DNA of 38,936 nucleotides from 'Osedax' symbiont bacterium Rs2_46_30_T18 (GTDB taxonomy: Bacteria; Pseudomonadota; Gammaproteobacteria; Pseudomonadales; Balneatricaceae): positions 1-38,936 of the forward strand of contig MABF01000243.1 of NCBI GenBank assembly GCA_002163025.1, read 5' to 3'. Position 1 is the first letter of the stretch; each line of letters begins with the position of its first letter. This document shows, piece by piece, positions 14,836 through 24,325 of the stretch. Position numbers and translations under genes: made by a program. Below the pieces are notes generated by a model, which was not told the origin of the DNA, ran no database searches, and saw only the letters and a list, made by a program, of their open reading frames with translations.

Positions 14836-16532
14836 TGTTTTTTCTCTAGAGATTGACGAGCTCTTTCGACGAATTTGTTATCCGGGTGGCTGTTGCTGAT
14901 TTTAATAAACAGCTCCTGGGCACGCTCCCGATCATTGTTGTCGGCCAGGGCCGCAATCAAATGTGATGCCACCTCCGGATCGTCATACAGCAAATAGGCC
15001 TGAGACAGATATACAATTGCCTCGTCATAGCGTTTTAATTTGTAGAGTACCCAGCCCATTGAATCTATGGTGGCGGGATCTTTAGGGGCTAATGCAAGCG
15101 CTCGCTCAATCAGGGTGAGTGCCTCTTGATAGCGGCTGGTATGTACCGTTAATGTATAGCCGTATGCATTCAGAGCTACGGCATTATCGGGTGTCAGTTG
15201 TAGCAGGCGCTTAAAGTCTCTCTCTGCCCCGGGAAAGTCGGTAGGCTCTAAATACATAGCCCTAGTGTAAAGAAGGTCTGTATTATCACCTTGCTGTTGG
15301 ATATTTGTATCCAACAGGGAGATGGCGTCCTGGCGAAATTCAAATTTAATTAACCAGTCGGCTAACATCAACAGGTAAGTCGTTTGGTTTTCTATGTGGC
15401 TATTAATTAGCTGCTCGGTAATTTTCTCAACTTTTTCTTTGTCTGTAGCGTTTTTGTGCAAACTAATGGCCCGGGTGTGAGCTTGTAGCAAGTTGCTACC
15501 AGAGTCTACCTTTAGATAATAATCGATAGCTTGCAGTGGTTGCTCGTTGCGCTCGGCGATAATACCCAGGTAAAAATAGGGGCTGCTATTGGCTGGTGAA
15601 GTCAGCAGTAATTTTTCCAATATGGATTTGCTTTTGTCTAATTGATTAAAATCCAGTGCCGTGAGCGCCAGGTAATTGTGCAGAGGTACGTCGTCTTTAT
15701 TGTTTATTATTAGCTGGTCAATTTTGGCTATTCCCTGCTTGTTCTGCTTTAGCAGAAATAGCAGCTGAATTTCCAGAGCGTTGTACTGGCGATCATCAGC
15801 TGCATCTACCAATAATAGCTGCACAGTAGATAGGGCCTCAGCATACCGGTTTAGGCTCTTCAGAGTCTCGGCTTTCTGATAGAGGGCGCTAGGCAGGTCG
15901 GCGGAAGATTCCAGGGCGCGATTAAAATTTTGCAGCGCTACTGTATATTGTTTTAGGTGACCTTGTAGTATTCCCAGTGCTACTAAACGCTCGTTATTAA
16001 GGGATTTATCTATGTCTACAGCTTCGAGTAGCTCAATATAGGCCGTGACCTCAGTGTTGCTCATTTTTCCCAGCTGAGAGGTTATCAGGAGCAGTGCTTT
16101 GCCTTGGCCCTGATCCAGAGCGGTTTTGAAATGGGGTAGCGCTTCGGTAAACTTTCCTTGAGTAATTAGAATGTTGGCCAGTATTTGTCGTGGCTCTGGT
16201 TCACTGGGGTCGGCTATTATCCACAGCTTGACGGCTCTGGTTAAAGCGTCAGTGTCGCGTAAATATTGTGCGATACTGGCGGCTCTTTTTGCCAGGCCTG
16301 GATCGCGGGTAAGCTCAGCCTGTTTCAAGTATTTTTCTAAGCTATAGTTGTAGTGATCCTGGTTGGCGGCGAGTTCGGCGCTGAGGATATCAAACAAGGT
16401 TTCACCGTTGAGCTCACCGGGCTGATAAGTCGCTTTAGGAGTTGCTGCACTTGAGGACGAGTGCAAATTGGTGGCACAGCCGCTAAAGCTAATAAATGCG
16501 GCCAGCAGCAATATAGGGCGTAATGTTCTCAC
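14832..16532 (-). CDS. TPR-repeat lipoprotein
   Basis: The 566-residue product has a lipoprotein signal peptide (lipobox FSGC near residue 19) followed by tetratricopeptide repeats over nearly the full length. Clear repeats include GKFTEALPHFKTALDQG, KQYTVALQNFNRALESS, NRYAEALSTVQLLL and, near the C-terminus, YQEALTLIERALALAPKDP and KRYDEAIVYLSQAY. It is probably anchored in the outer membrane, facing the periplasm, and serves as a protein-binding scaffold. A TPR protein occurs at the same place, between hemA and lolB, in Pseudomonas. Translation starts at GTG; there is no nearby ATG. Its 3' end overlaps lolB by four bases, so the two are made from one transcript and may act together, but a partner is not known. 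Confidence 0.9.
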   Translation of the reverse strand: MRTLRPILLLAAFISFSGCATNLHSSSSAATPKATYQPGELNGETLFDILSAELAANQDHYNYSLEKYLKQAELTRDPGLAKRAASIAQYLRDTDALTRAVKLWIIADPSEPEPRQILANILITQGKFTEALPHFKTALDQGQGKALLLITSQLGKMSNTEVTAYIELLEAVDIDKSLNNERLVALGILQGHLKQYTVALQNFNRALESSADLPSALYQKAETLKSLNRYAEALSTVQLLLVDAADDRQYNALEIQLLFLLKQNKQGIAKIDQLIINNKDDVPLHNYLALTALDFNQLDKSKSILEKLLLTSPANSSPYFYLGIIAERNEQPLQAIDYYLKVDSGSNLLQAHTRAISLHKNATDKEKVEKITEQLINSHIENQTTYLLMLADWLIKFEFRQDAISLLDTNIQQQGDNTDLLYTRAMYLEPTDFPGAERDFKRLLQLTPDNAVALNAYGYTLTVHTSRYQEALTLIERALALAPKDPATIDSMGWVLYKLKRYDEAIVYLSQAYLLYDDPEVASHLIAALADNNDRERAQELFIKISNSHPDNKFVERARQSLEKKQ

Positions 16533-16735
16533 GTTTAAATCTTATCCTTTTGAGCCAAACGATAGGTCAGGCAACAGCTGAGAGTTTATGTTTAAGGTTT
16601 CTAGCGATTGTCTGGCGTGCGCAATTCAGGTTTGTGCTAGTGACTAAGTCAATGGCAGCGCTAAATTAAGAGTAGCATATGCGCAGTGTGTCTTGTGACT
16701 TAGCCGTACTAAAATAGCGCAAAAATATTTTATCT
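16533..16735. other. Upstream part of the TPR-hemA intergenic region
   Basis: This is the first part of a 442-base divergent spacer between the TPR gene (minus) and hemA (plus). It must contain the promoter of the TPR-lolB unit, but I see no well-matched -35/-10 pair on the minus strand, and no gene. Confidence 0.4.
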
Positions 16736-16764
16736 TAAACATAAGCGTATTGGTAACTTATAAT
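16736..16764 (+). promoter_or_regulatory. Putative hemA promoter with consensus -10
   Basis: TAAACA (16736-16741), 17 bases, then a perfect TATAAT (16759-16764). The start would be near 16771, leaving an untranslated leader of about 200 bases before hemA at 16975. The -35 matches consensus at four of six positions. Confidence 0.55.
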
Positions 16765-16974
16765 GAACTCAGACAAGTAGCTTTGGAATGAGTTTCAATA
16801 GGAAGAAAAATTTGCCGGGCAATGCTATCGGCTATAATTAACGACTGCCGTATATATCCGCCGGGAAATATACATCCAATAATGCAAAAAATTTTGAAAG
16901 AGATGTCGCTAAAGGTGTATTATAGCGCGTTTCAAAATGCTGCTAATGGCCCTCACAAAAATGACTGTTCTTAT

Positions 16975-18243
16975 ATGACCCTGTTAGTTTTGGGTATTAA
17001 TCATAAAACTGCATCTGTCGATGTGCGTGAGCGCTTAGCCATTGCTCCTGCCGCCATGGAAGGAGCATTAATGGCTGCCAGGCAAGTGCCGGGCATCAGC
17101 GAAGTGGCAATATTATCTACTTGTAACCGCACTGAAATATATTGTTCCGGAAGTGACTACGCTGCATCTGAGGTTGTGCAATGGCTCAGTGAGTTCCAGA
17201 GCATAGCCTTGAATGAGATTGAAAGCAGTCTCTATAGCCATACAGATGCCGGTGCCGCTCAGCATATGATGAGAGTAGCCTGCGGATTAGATTCTCTGGT
17301 TCTGGGAGAACCGCAGATTTTAGGCCAGCTGAAATCCAGCTTTGCGGTTTCGCAAAACCTGCAGTTAATTAAAGGTGATCTGGGCACATTGTTTCAGCAG
17401 ACTTTTAGTGTGGCAAAAAAAGTACGCACTGATACCGCTATCGGAGAGAACCCTGTATCTGTGGCCTATGCAGCGGTGAGCTTAGCTCAGCATATATTTT
17501 CTGACCTGGCGGATTCCCGGGCACTGCTGATTGGTGCCGGTGAGACGATCGAGCTGGTCGCTCGGCATTTAGTGAATGCCGGAGTGTCAGAAATTTGTGT
17601 GGCTAATCGAACCCTAGATCGGGCCCAGGCACTGGCTGCTAAATTTTCCGGTGAGGCAATTATGCTAGGTGATATTCCTCAAATGCTGCACCGTGTAGAC
17701 ATAGTGATTGCCTCAACGGCATCGCAGTTGCCAATACTGGGGAAAGGTGCAGTGGAAACTGCTCTGTTGAAACGCAAGCATCAGCCTATGTTTATGATCG
17801 ATATTGCAGTGCCCAGAGATATTGAAGTACAAGTTAAAGAGCTGGATGACGTGTACTTGTATACCGTAGACGATTTACAGCAAGTCATTCAGGAAAATCA
17901 GCAACAACGGCTGGTGGCTGCGCTGGAAGCTGAAAAAATTATCCTGGCAGGTGTAGAGAATTATGTTACCCAGCAGCGTTCCCGAGAAGTGGTGGATACT
18001 CTGACAGAGCTGCGTTCGCAAACAGAAATGTTGCGTGACCACGAAGTAGCTGCCGCATTAAAACTGTTGGCTAAAGGGATGGGTGCCGAGCAGGTTATCA
18101 CTGAACTGGGGCGGCGTTTGACCAATAAAGTATTGCACTATCCCAGTATTGGGCTCAGGAAGGCCAGTGCTCAAGGGCGAACTGATATCACTGAGCTGAC
18201 GGCAGAGCTGTTCCAGTTGGGCAGTGCAAATAAAGACAAATAA
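16975..18243 (+). CDS. hemA: Glutamyl-tRNA reductase
   Basis: This enzyme reduces glutamyl-tRNA(Glu) to glutamate semialdehyde with NADPH, the first committed step of haem synthesis by the C5 pathway. The 422-residue product starts MTLLVLGINHKTASVDVRER. STCNRTEIYC carries catalytic Cys50, GLDSLVLGEPQILGQLK is the family signature, LLIGAGETIELVARHL is the NADPH-binding loop, and FMIDIAVPRDIE follows. Longer in-frame starts back to 16822 exist, but the family begins at the ATG at 16975 and the usual length is about 420. No good ribosome binding site precedes that ATG, so translation may be inefficient or leader-dependent. It heads hemA-prfA-prmC-moeB, a conserved order. Confidence 0.96.
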   Translation: MTLLVLGINHKTASVDVRERLAIAPAAMEGALMAARQVPGISEVAILSTCNRTEIYCSGSDYAASEVVQWLSEFQSIALNEIESSLYSHTDAGAAQHMMRVACGLDSLVLGEPQILGQLKSSFAVSQNLQLIKGDLGTLFQQTFSVAKKVRTDTAIGENPVSVAYAAVSLAQHIFSDLADSRALLIGAGETIELVARHLVNAGVSEICVANRTLDRAQALAAKFSGEAIMLGDIPQMLHRVDIVIASTASQLPILGKGAVETALLKRKHQPMFMIDIAVPRDIEVQVKELDDVYLYTVDDLQQVIQENQQQRLVAALEAEKIILAGVENYVTQQRSREVVDTLTELRSQTEMLRDHEVAAALKLLAKGMGAEQVITELGRRLTNKVLHYPSIGLRKASAQGRTDITELTAELFQLGSANKDK

Positions 18244-18294
18244 TATTTACTTAAGATTACCTGTTTGCATCTTAAGGGGTTTGAGGAAAAAAGG

Positions 18295-19377
18295 ATGAAA
18301 GAGTCCGTAAGTTTAAAGTTAGAGAAGCTGGCTGAACGATACGAAGAGCTGGAAGTGTTAATGAGTTCGGTAGAGATAATCTCCGATCAGGAAAAATTTC
18401 GCTCGCACACTAAAGAGTATGCCGAGATAGAGCCTATCGTCTTCGCGTTTGCTCAGTATGGTGCGGCTGAGGACGATTTCGCAGAAGCAAAATTAATGGC
18501 GGAGGACAGCGATCCGGACATACGTGAAATGGCGGCGGAAGAGTACCGGGATGCCAAGTCGCGGATTGAAAGTTTGGCTGCTAAGTTACAAGTATTACTG
18601 TTGCCAAAAGATCCCAACGATAGCCGCAATGTCTTTATTGAAGTACGCGCCGGGACAGGTGGTGATGAGGCCGCTATATTTTCTGGCGATTTGTTTCGCA
18701 TGTACTCTAAATATGTCGATACTATGGGGTGGCGCATTGAGATCATCAGTGCTAATCAGGGAGAGCACGGTGGATATAAGGAAGTTATTTGCCGGGTGGT
18801 CGGTACCGACGTTTATTCCAGCTTGAAGTTTGAGTCCGGAGTGCACAGAGTGCAGCGAGTGCCGGAGACTGAGTCTCAAGGGCGAGTGCATACTTCTGCC
18901 TGTACAGTGGCGATTATGCCGGAAATGGACGAAGTCGATGAAGTGCAAATAAACAAGGCAGATCTGCGTGTTGATACTTATCGCGCCTCGGGAGCAGGTG
19001 GTCAGCACGTTAACAAAACTGACTCAGCGATTCGTATTACTCACATCCCCTCGGGTGTGGTTGTCGAGTGTCAGGAAGAGCGTTCCCAGCACAAAAATAG
19101 GGCTAAAGCGATGTCGCTGTTGGCTTCCCGGTTACAATCTGCTGCAGACGAGAAGCAGGCATCTGAACAGGCTGATACTCGTAAGAGTTTAGTGGGCAGC
19201 GGTGATAGATCCGAACGGATTCGCACTTACAACTACCCGCAGGGGCGCGTGTCGGATCATCGGATTAATTTAACCTTATACAAACTCGGTGAAGTGATGG
19301 AAGGGCAATTGGGGCAATTGATCGGTCCGTTGCAAATCGAACATCAAACTGAGTTGCTTGGGGAGTTGGGCGATTAA
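18295..19377 (+). CDS. prfA: Peptide chain release factor 1
   Basis: RF1 recognises UAA and UAG in the ribosomal A site and triggers release of the finished protein. The product is 360 residues, exactly the usual size, when started at the ATG at 18295 (GAGG nine bases upstream); a TTG at 18265 would extend it without support. The anticodon-like tripeptide reads PET in [14 protein letters not shown] (E. coli has PAT). The catalytic GGQ is in [14 protein letters not shown], and the Gln is methylated by PrmC, the product of the next gene. Domain 3 after GGQ is complete. The spacing of 11 bases to prmC implies co-transcription. Confidence 0.98.
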   Translation: MKESVSLKLEKLAERYEELEVLMSSVEIISDQEKFRSHTKEYAEIEPIVFAFAQYGAAEDDFAEAKLMAEDSDPDIREMAAEEYRDAKSRIESLAAKLQVLLLPKDPNDSRNVFIEVRAGTGGDEAAIFSGDLFRMYSKYVDTMGWRIEIISANQGEHGGYKEVICRVVGTDVYSSLKFESGVHRVQRVPETESQGRVHTSACTVAIMPEMDEVDEVQINKADLRVDTYRASGAGGQHVNKTDSAIRITHIPSGVVVECQEERSQHKNRAKAMSLLASRLQSAADEKQASEQADTRKSLVGSGDRSERIRTYNYPQGRVSDHRINLTLYKLGEVMEGQLGQLIGPLQIEHQTELLGELGD

Positions 19378-19388
19378 GCTCAAATTTG

Positions 19389-20261
19389 ATGACGCAAATA
19401 TCAATCTCACAAGCGCTACAGAAAAGTCACTCACTGATCGGAAAAAGTACCAGTCCCAAGTTAGATGTGCAATTGCTCTTAGCTGAAGTTATCCAGCAAT
19501 CGAACAGCTATTTGTACACTTGGCCCGAGCGTGTTTTGACCGAAGAGCAATTACAGCGCTTCACCGCTCTGCTGCAAAGACGCATTGAGGGTGAGCCGAT
19601 AGCCTATTTGTTGGGCTATCAGGATTTTTGGACACTGCGTCTGCAAGTTAGCGAAGATACTTTAATTCCCCGTCCCGATACTGAATTGTTAGTAGAGCAG
19701 GCGCTGCGACTATTAGAAGATGGTGATTCCAGAGTAGCTGATTTAGGCACAGGTACCGGGGCAGTGGCGCTTTCGCTGGCCAGTGAGCGGCCGCACTGGA
19801 AAGTCTGGGCCTGCGACTATGTCCCGGCTGCGGCTCAACTAGCTGAGGCAAATCGAGTGCAGCACCAGCTTGAAAATGTGCAAATAGTTACTGGCAGTTG
19901 GTTTGAGCCGCTGTCTGGTGAATTTGCTTTAATCGTCTCTAATCCACCGTATATCGAGGCCGAAGATGAGCATTTAAGTTGCGGTGATCTTCGCTTTGAG
20001 CCACGCAGTGCTTTGGTGTCCGGCAGTGATGGGCTAATGGATGTAAAGCATATTATTAGCCATGCTCCGCAGTATTTGCAATTGCATGGCTGGTTGCTAT
20101 TGGAACATGGGTATAATCAGGGGGTTGCGGTGCGCCAACTGTTCGAGGATAGAGGTTTTAAGCAAGTGCAGACAGTACAAGATTTGGGTGCCAATGACAG
20201 GGTGACAGTAGGGCAGTGGTGCCGCGTTGCCAATTCGGGGAGCAAGCATGTTAACGGATGA
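19389..20261 (+). CDS. prmC: Release factor glutamine methyltransferase
   Basis: PrmC methylates the glutamine of the GGQ motif in RF1 and RF2 using S-adenosylmethionine. The 290-residue product has an N-terminal helical substrate-binding domain (about 1-85) and a Rossmann methyltransferase domain with LIPRPDTELLVE, ADLGTGTGAVALSLA (SAM loop) and the catalytic NPPY in IVSNPPYIEAED. The ATG at 19389 is preferred over an adjoining TTG at 19386. It follows prfA by 11 bases and its last 14 bases overlap moeB, so expression is coupled to its substrate gene. Confidence 0.97.
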   Translation: MTQISISQALQKSHSLIGKSTSPKLDVQLLLAEVIQQSNSYLYTWPERVLTEEQLQRFTALLQRRIEGEPIAYLLGYQDFWTLRLQVSEDTLIPRPDTELLVEQALRLLEDGDSRVADLGTGTGAVALSLASERPHWKVWACDYVPAAAQLAEANRVQHQLENVQIVTGSWFEPLSGEFALIVSNPPYIEAEDEHLSCGDLRFEPRSALVSGSDGLMDVKHIISHAPQYLQLHGWLLLEHGYNQGVAVRQLFEDRGFKQVQTVQDLGANDRVTVGQWCRVANSGSKHVNG

Positions 20262-20997
20262 TCAGTTGTTGCGTTACTCCCGGCAAATTATGTTAGCGGA
20301 TATCGATATTGCTGGCCAGGAAGCGCTGCAGCAGGCCAGAGTGTTAATTGTGGGTCTGGGGGGGTTGGGCAGTCCGGTCGCGATGTACTTGGCCGCCGCT
20401 GGAGTTGGCGAGCTAATTCTGGTTGATGATGACAGTGTAGAATTATCAAATCTGCAGCGACAGGTAATCCATCATAGCAATTGCTTGGGTGTTGCCAAAG
20501 TTGATTCGGCAGCGCAGCGCATTGAATCGATAAATCCCCACGTCCGAGTACAGTGTGTAAGTCATAGGCTTGAGAGTAAAGAGTTGCTTGGCTGGTTGGA
20601 AAAAGTAGATTTGCTGGTGGATTGTAGCGATAACTTTAGCACTCGCTTTATGCTTAATCGCTGTTGTGTGGCGCAAAATACTCCCTTGGTCAGTGGTGCC
20701 GCTATCCGTATGGAAGGGCAGCTGTTGACTGTCGATCCCAGAGTTGAATCCAGTCCTTGCTACCAATGTTTGTACCCTGAAGCCGGTGACGACAGCCTGT
20801 CATGTGCTGAATCCGGGGTGCTGGCGCCGGTGGTTGGGGTTATAGGCTCAATGCAGGCGCTTGAGGCGATAAAAGTGCTCACCGGGGTAGGTGAAACCTT
20901 AGTGGGTAGGTTGATGATTTTTGATGCAAAGAATATGCAGTGGCAAACGTTAAAGCTAAAAGCTGATGCCAATTGCCCGGTTTGCTCAACTCGTTAA
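20248..20997 (+). CDS. moeB: Molybdopterin-synthase adenylyltransferase MoeB
   Basis: This E1-like enzyme adenylates the C-terminal glycine of MoaD so that sulfur can be loaded for molybdopterin synthesis. The 249-residue product equals E. coli MoeB in length. It has LLRYSRQIML at the start, the ATP loop VGLGGLGSP, LSNLQRQVIH, the DCSDNFSTR segment with conserved Asp, and two zinc-binding Cys pairs (CYQC and CPVC). It has no rhodanese domain. The ATG at 20248, preceded by GGGGAG, lies inside the end of prmC (14-base overlap), an order common in Pseudomonas relatives. ThiF, which activates ThiS, is the close alternative; sequence and location favour MoeB. Confidence 0.92.
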   Translation: MLTDDQLLRYSRQIMLADIDIAGQEALQQARVLIVGLGGLGSPVAMYLAAAGVGELILVDDDSVELSNLQRQVIHHSNCLGVAKVDSAAQRIESINPHVRVQCVSHRLESKELLGWLEKVDLLVDCSDNFSTRFMLNRCCVAQNTPLVSGAAIRMEGQLLTVDPRVESSPCYQCLYPEAGDDSLSCAESGVLAPVVGVIGSMQALEAIKVLTGVGETLVGRLMIFDAKNMQWQTLKLKADANCPVCSTR

Positions 20998-21046
20998 GCG
21001 TGTGCCAGGCGTTTGCTATGGGTTATAGGGAGTGTGCAAAATAGGT

Positions 21047-22018
21047 TTACAGATATGTATCTAGATTTATATACAAGTCTGTTACTACGTCTTCCAGTGT
21101 TCTCGAGCCCGCGCTAATCACCCCGAGCTGGTTTAAAGTTGAGCCCACTGCATAGGTTCCTTGAGAAACAGCGCCGCCATAGCATTGGGTCATATTGACT
21201 ATCACAGCTCCCCGCGATCTTGCCTTTTTTAAGGCATCCATTAAAAAGCTATTTTTGTCGGCGAGGTTGCCGGCGCCAAAGCTTAGCATTACTACTGCTT
21301 TTGTGTTTTGCTCAAGTAGGGTGGCAGCGATAATGGCATCACTGATTCCGGGATAGAGTAAGAGTACTGCAACACTGTTTTTTAGCAGTGGCTTGAGCAG
21401 GAAGTCGATCTGCTCTTTGTTCTTTGTCAGCGTGCTGTTTGGCACTAGCGCAGAAAACTCCAAAGCTATATCGGCCCTCGCCAGAGGTTGGCCATTGGGG
21501 CTGTCGAATGCGCACAGCTGGCTACTGTGTACTTTAGTGGCGCTATTGGCGGCCAGCAGTTTTCCGCCAAAATACAGGCAGACCTGTGAGACTTGATCGC
21601 TGCGGGCAAAAGATGCGGCATCTATCAGATTGCTGAGTGCATCGCTGCGTGGCTGGCACATAGGGATTTGCGAGCCAGTGATAATAATCGGTTTCGTGTT
21701 TTCACCGAGCATATGTCCGAGCGCGGCGGCGGTATATGCCATAGTGTCAGTGCCGTGCAGGATAATAAATCCAGCATATTTCTGATAATTTTGGCTTATG
21801 CACTGGGCTACTTGCAGCCAGTCCTCAGGTTGGGCGTTAGAGCTGTCGATTAAATGTTCAAACTCTAAACAGTGAAAAGGTTGCAGTTGCGCAATTTGCT
21901 TTTCGCCAAGGCAGCTGTTAATCAGCTGGTTAATGCCAGCGCTTGGGCGGTAGCCCTCTGTGCTGGGCACCATGCCAATAGTGCCGCCAGTATAAATAAT
22001 TAAAAGCTGTTGTTGCAT
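21047..22018 (-). CDS. ansA: L-asparaginase, type I (cytoplasmic)
   Basis: The 323-residue enzyme hydrolyses asparagine to aspartate and ammonia. LIIYTGGTIGM near residue 6-16 holds the nucleophilic Thr, and LHGTDTMAYTAAAL near 88-101 holds the second Thr-Asp pair with Lys further on. No signal peptide is present, and the sequence resembles E. coli AnsA (338 residues), a low-affinity cytoplasmic form. I start at the ATG at 22018; a longer frame to 22093 would run into the preceding corB gene and lacks family similarity. It follows corB by 37 bases on the same strand and converges with moeB. In Pseudomonas the place after moeB is held by murI instead. Confidence 0.92.
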   Translation of the reverse strand: MQQQLLIIYTGGTIGMVPSTEGYRPSAGINQLINSCLGEKQIAQLQPFHCLEFEHLIDSSNAQPEDWLQVAQCISQNYQKYAGFIILHGTDTMAYTAAALGHMLGENTKPIIITGSQIPMCQPRSDALSNLIDAASFARSDQVSQVCLYFGGKLLAANSATKVHSSQLCAFDSPNGQPLARADIALEFSALVPNSTLTKNKEQIDFLLKPLLKNSVAVLLLYPGISDAIIAATLLEQNTKAVVMLSFGAGNLADKNSFLMDALKKARSRGAVIVNMTQCYGGAVSQGTYAVGSTLNQLGVISAGSRTLEDVVTDLYINLDTYL

Positions 22019-22055
22019 GCAGTTTCTTCTTTCGCTGTCAGGGTTTGTGGTCAAA

Positions 22056-23336
22056 CTAGTCTGGCTGTTGCGGCTGGCTGGTTTCCAGAGCAAACAATCT
22101 TGAAGATTTGATTTGATTATCTGAAATTTGCAGTGTCTCTATATGGTAGTTGCCAACTTTTAGGCAAATGTTGGCGTCGGGTATGACTTCGAGGGTTTCA
22201 GTAATCAGACCGTTCAAGGTTTTAGGGCCGTCAGTGGGTAAGTGCCAGTTTAACGATTTGTTGATATCCCTAATAAACGCTGTGCCTTCAATGATGTAGC
22301 TATTGTCGTCCTGTTGGTGAATATCATTGCTCTGTTGCTGCTGTACGCTAGAGAGCTCGCCGACAATTTCTTCAAGGATGTCGGACAGTGTGGCAATGCC
22401 TTGTACATCACCGTACTCATCGACCACTAATCCCAGTCGGTGGTTGCCCTTTTGAAAGTTAAACAGCTGCATTTGCAGAGGAGTGCTCTCGGGAATGAAA
22501 TAGGGTTCGCGTATAACTTGTACCAAAGTTGTTTTAGTCAGGTTGTTCGCGGCAATCAATTTGGTCAAATCCCGCAAGTGCAGAATGCCTATTACTTTGT
22601 TGACGTCTGAATTGTATACCGGCATCAGAGTGTGTTCTGCGCTAGTGATGATGTCTAAGATTTTTTCGAGTTCTAAATCGAGGTCGATGCCCTTTATTTC
22701 GTTGCGCACAATCATGATGTCTTCGACAGTCACTTCGTTTAGCTCCAGTACACCAAGTAGCATAGATTGTTTGCCTTTGGGTAAGGTTGCTCCCGATTCG
22801 TGCACAATAGTGCGAAGCTCTTCAGTGCTTAAATGTTGGTCCCCATTGTTGCTAGTGTCAATTCCACTCAAGCGTAGCAAGCCATTGGTAATATAGTTGA
22901 CGACAAACACCAGCGGGTACATGAGTCTTAGTAGTGGGCCCAGAACGTAGGCAGCGGGAAAGGCGATTTTTTCCGGATGCAGAGCTGCGATGGTTTTGGG
23001 AGTTACCTCTGCAAAGATAAGAATGACAATAGTCAGGGAAGTTGTCGCTATGGCTATGCCAGCGTCGCCCCATAGTCTGACGGCAATGATTGTAGCGATT
23101 GACGCGGCCAAAATGTTGACGAAGTTGTTGCCGATTAAGATCACGCCGATAAGGCGGTCTGGTCGCTGCAGTAATACGTTGGCTTTCACGGCGGCGCGAT
23201 GCTTTTTCTTGACTAAATTTTTTAGGCGATATCGGTTAAGCGACATCATGCTTGTCTCAGAGCTTGAGAAAAAAGCTGAACAAAAAATCAAGAAGCAGAG
23301 AATAGCTAAAAGTAGGCTTATCGACGCGTCTTCCAA
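22056..23336 (-). CDS. corB: CorB/YfjD-type CNNM transporter-family protein
   Basis: The 426-residue inner-membrane protein has a DUF21 (CNNM) domain with about four helices at residues 1-190, then two CBS domains (about 200-330) and a C-terminal CorC_HlyC domain (about 345-425). Characteristic segments are SSSETSMMSLNRYRL, VILIFAEVTPKTIAAL, MIVRNEIKGIDLD and LVVDEYGDVQGIATL. CNNM/CorB proteins act in Mg2+ export or homeostasis. Translation probably starts at TTG 23336, since GAGGAA lies eight bases upstream and the product then begins Met-Glu like E. coli YfjD (428 residues). It follows ypjD, next to ffh, the conserved yfjD-ypjD-ffh arrangement. Confidence 0.9.
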   Translation of the reverse strand: MEDASISLLLAILCFLIFCSAFFSSSETSMMSLNRYRLKNLVKKKHRAAVKANVLLQRPDRLIGVILIGNNFVNILAASIATIIAVRLWGDAGIAIATTSLTIVILIFAEVTPKTIAALHPEKIAFPAAYVLGPLLRLMYPLVFVVNYITNGLLRLSGIDTSNNGDQHLSTEELRTIVHESGATLPKGKQSMLLGVLELNEVTVEDIMIVRNEIKGIDLDLELEKILDIITSAEHTLMPVYNSDVNKVIGILHLRDLTKLIAANNLTKTTLVQVIREPYFIPESTPLQMQLFNFQKGNHRLGLVVDEYGDVQGIATLSDILEEIVGELSSVQQQQSNDIHQQDDNSYIIEGTAFIRDINKSLNWHLPTDGPKTLNGLITETLEVIPDANICLKVGNYHIETLQISDNQIKSSRLFALETSQPQQPD

Positions 23337-23344
23337 GGTAGTAA

Positions 23345-23350
23345 TTCCTC
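23345..23350 (-). promoter_or_regulatory. Ribosome binding site that fixes the TTG start of corB
   Basis: GAGGAA on the minus strand lies eight bases before TTG at 23336; no ATG is nearby in frame at a comparable distance. Confidence 0.6.
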
Positions 23351-23524
23351 TATTATTTAGAAGAGGCTATTGTCTGATCCATGGGGGTCGCTGTCAATAC
23401 TAATGATTAGATAAAACAACAGTTACTGAGTAAAGCCCAATGCCGTGCCTGAATGTCGATCCCGAGCCAGATTTTCTGAGACTAAAGCTTGATCGAAAGA
23501 GGGTAGAGCGGGCGGCAGGTGAGT

Positions 23525-24325
23525 CTACTGCAGTAGCTCTAGCACCAGTTTTGATCCAAAAAAACCGAGCATGAGGGAGAGAAAGCCACCTATTGTCCAG
23601 CGGATTGCTTTATGTCCGCGCCATCCCCAAAAAATTCGACCAAATAACAGTGTTGCGAAAACACACCATGAAACTAATGAAAGAAAGCTTTTGTGAACCA
23701 GATGCTGGCCGAAAATGTCCTCGACAAAAACAAACCCGCTGATCAATGAGGCCGATAGTAGGATGAAGCCGGTCCAGAGCATCTCGAATAAAAGTCGTTC
23801 CATGGTCTGTAGAGGGGGCAGGCTGTTTAAAAAACCGCCGCCAATGTTGTTTTTCAAAGCGTTATTTTGCAGTTGCAGTAAGACTGCCTGAAAAGCTGCC
23901 AAAGTGAATATGCTGTAAGCCAGTATCGATAGAAGAATGTGGCTGATCACCCCAAGGGCATACGGTTTGGGCTCTGGGTGCGCAAACATTGTTTGCAGCA
24001 CTAATACCAGGGCAGCCATGGGAAAAACGGCGATAAATAAATTATCTACCTGTTGTCTGAGGCTGCTAATCAATAATACCAAGGCAACTAGCCAGCTAAC
24101 CAGTGAGCCAGTGTTGAAAAAGCTAAGGTTAATTCCCTGCTCTAGATGCAGCGAAAACTGCAAAATAATGGTATGTCCTAAGAGGGCGGTTACGGCAAAG
24201 AATTTCACCGCCCAGTAAGGCAGCTTGAGTCTGGTGGGGTGAGATTTCTTGGCCAGTTGCAGGTATTGAGCAATCCCAGCTAGGCTGTAAAGTAGAGCTG
24301 TAGATAAAGTGAAAAAAGTGTACAT
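23525..24325 (-). CDS. ypjD: CcsA-like inner membrane protein YpjD
   Basis: The 266-residue polytopic membrane protein belongs to the cytochrome c assembly (CcsA/CcmC-like) family. About eight hydrophobic segments are visible. Conserved features include the His in LVHKSFLSLVSW, a second His region in HILLSILAYSIFTLAAFQAVLL, and WGWRGHKAIRW near the end. E. coli YpjD has the same size (about 263) and the same position between ffh and yfjD. A role in haem handling is suggested by the family, but YpjD has no proven function; it has also been discussed with the neighbouring CorB in Mg2+ physiology. GGAG precedes the ATG. It is divergent from ffh. Confidence 0.9.
   Translation of the reverse strand: MYTFFTLSTALLYSLAGIAQYLQLAKKSHPTRLKLPYWAVKFFAVTALLGHTIILQFSLHLEQGINLSFFNTGSLVSWLVALVLLISSLRQQVDNLFIAVFPMAALVLVLQTMFAHPEPKPYALGVISHILLSILAYSIFTLAAFQAVLLQLQNNALKNNIGGGFLNSLPPLQTMERLLFEMLWTGFILLSASLISGFVFVEDIFGQHLVHKSFLSLVSWCVFATLLFGRIFWGWRGHKAIRWTIGGFLSLMLGFFGSKLVLELLQ

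Noticed and set aside
16961-16978. Five-codon frame (MTVLI) whose TGA overlaps the hemA ATG
   Set aside because: It could be a leader peptide for coupling, but it lacks a ribosome binding site and such short overlaps arise easily by chance.
18595-19008. 137-codon frame opposite prfA
   Set aside because: Antisense shadow of a highly conserved gene.
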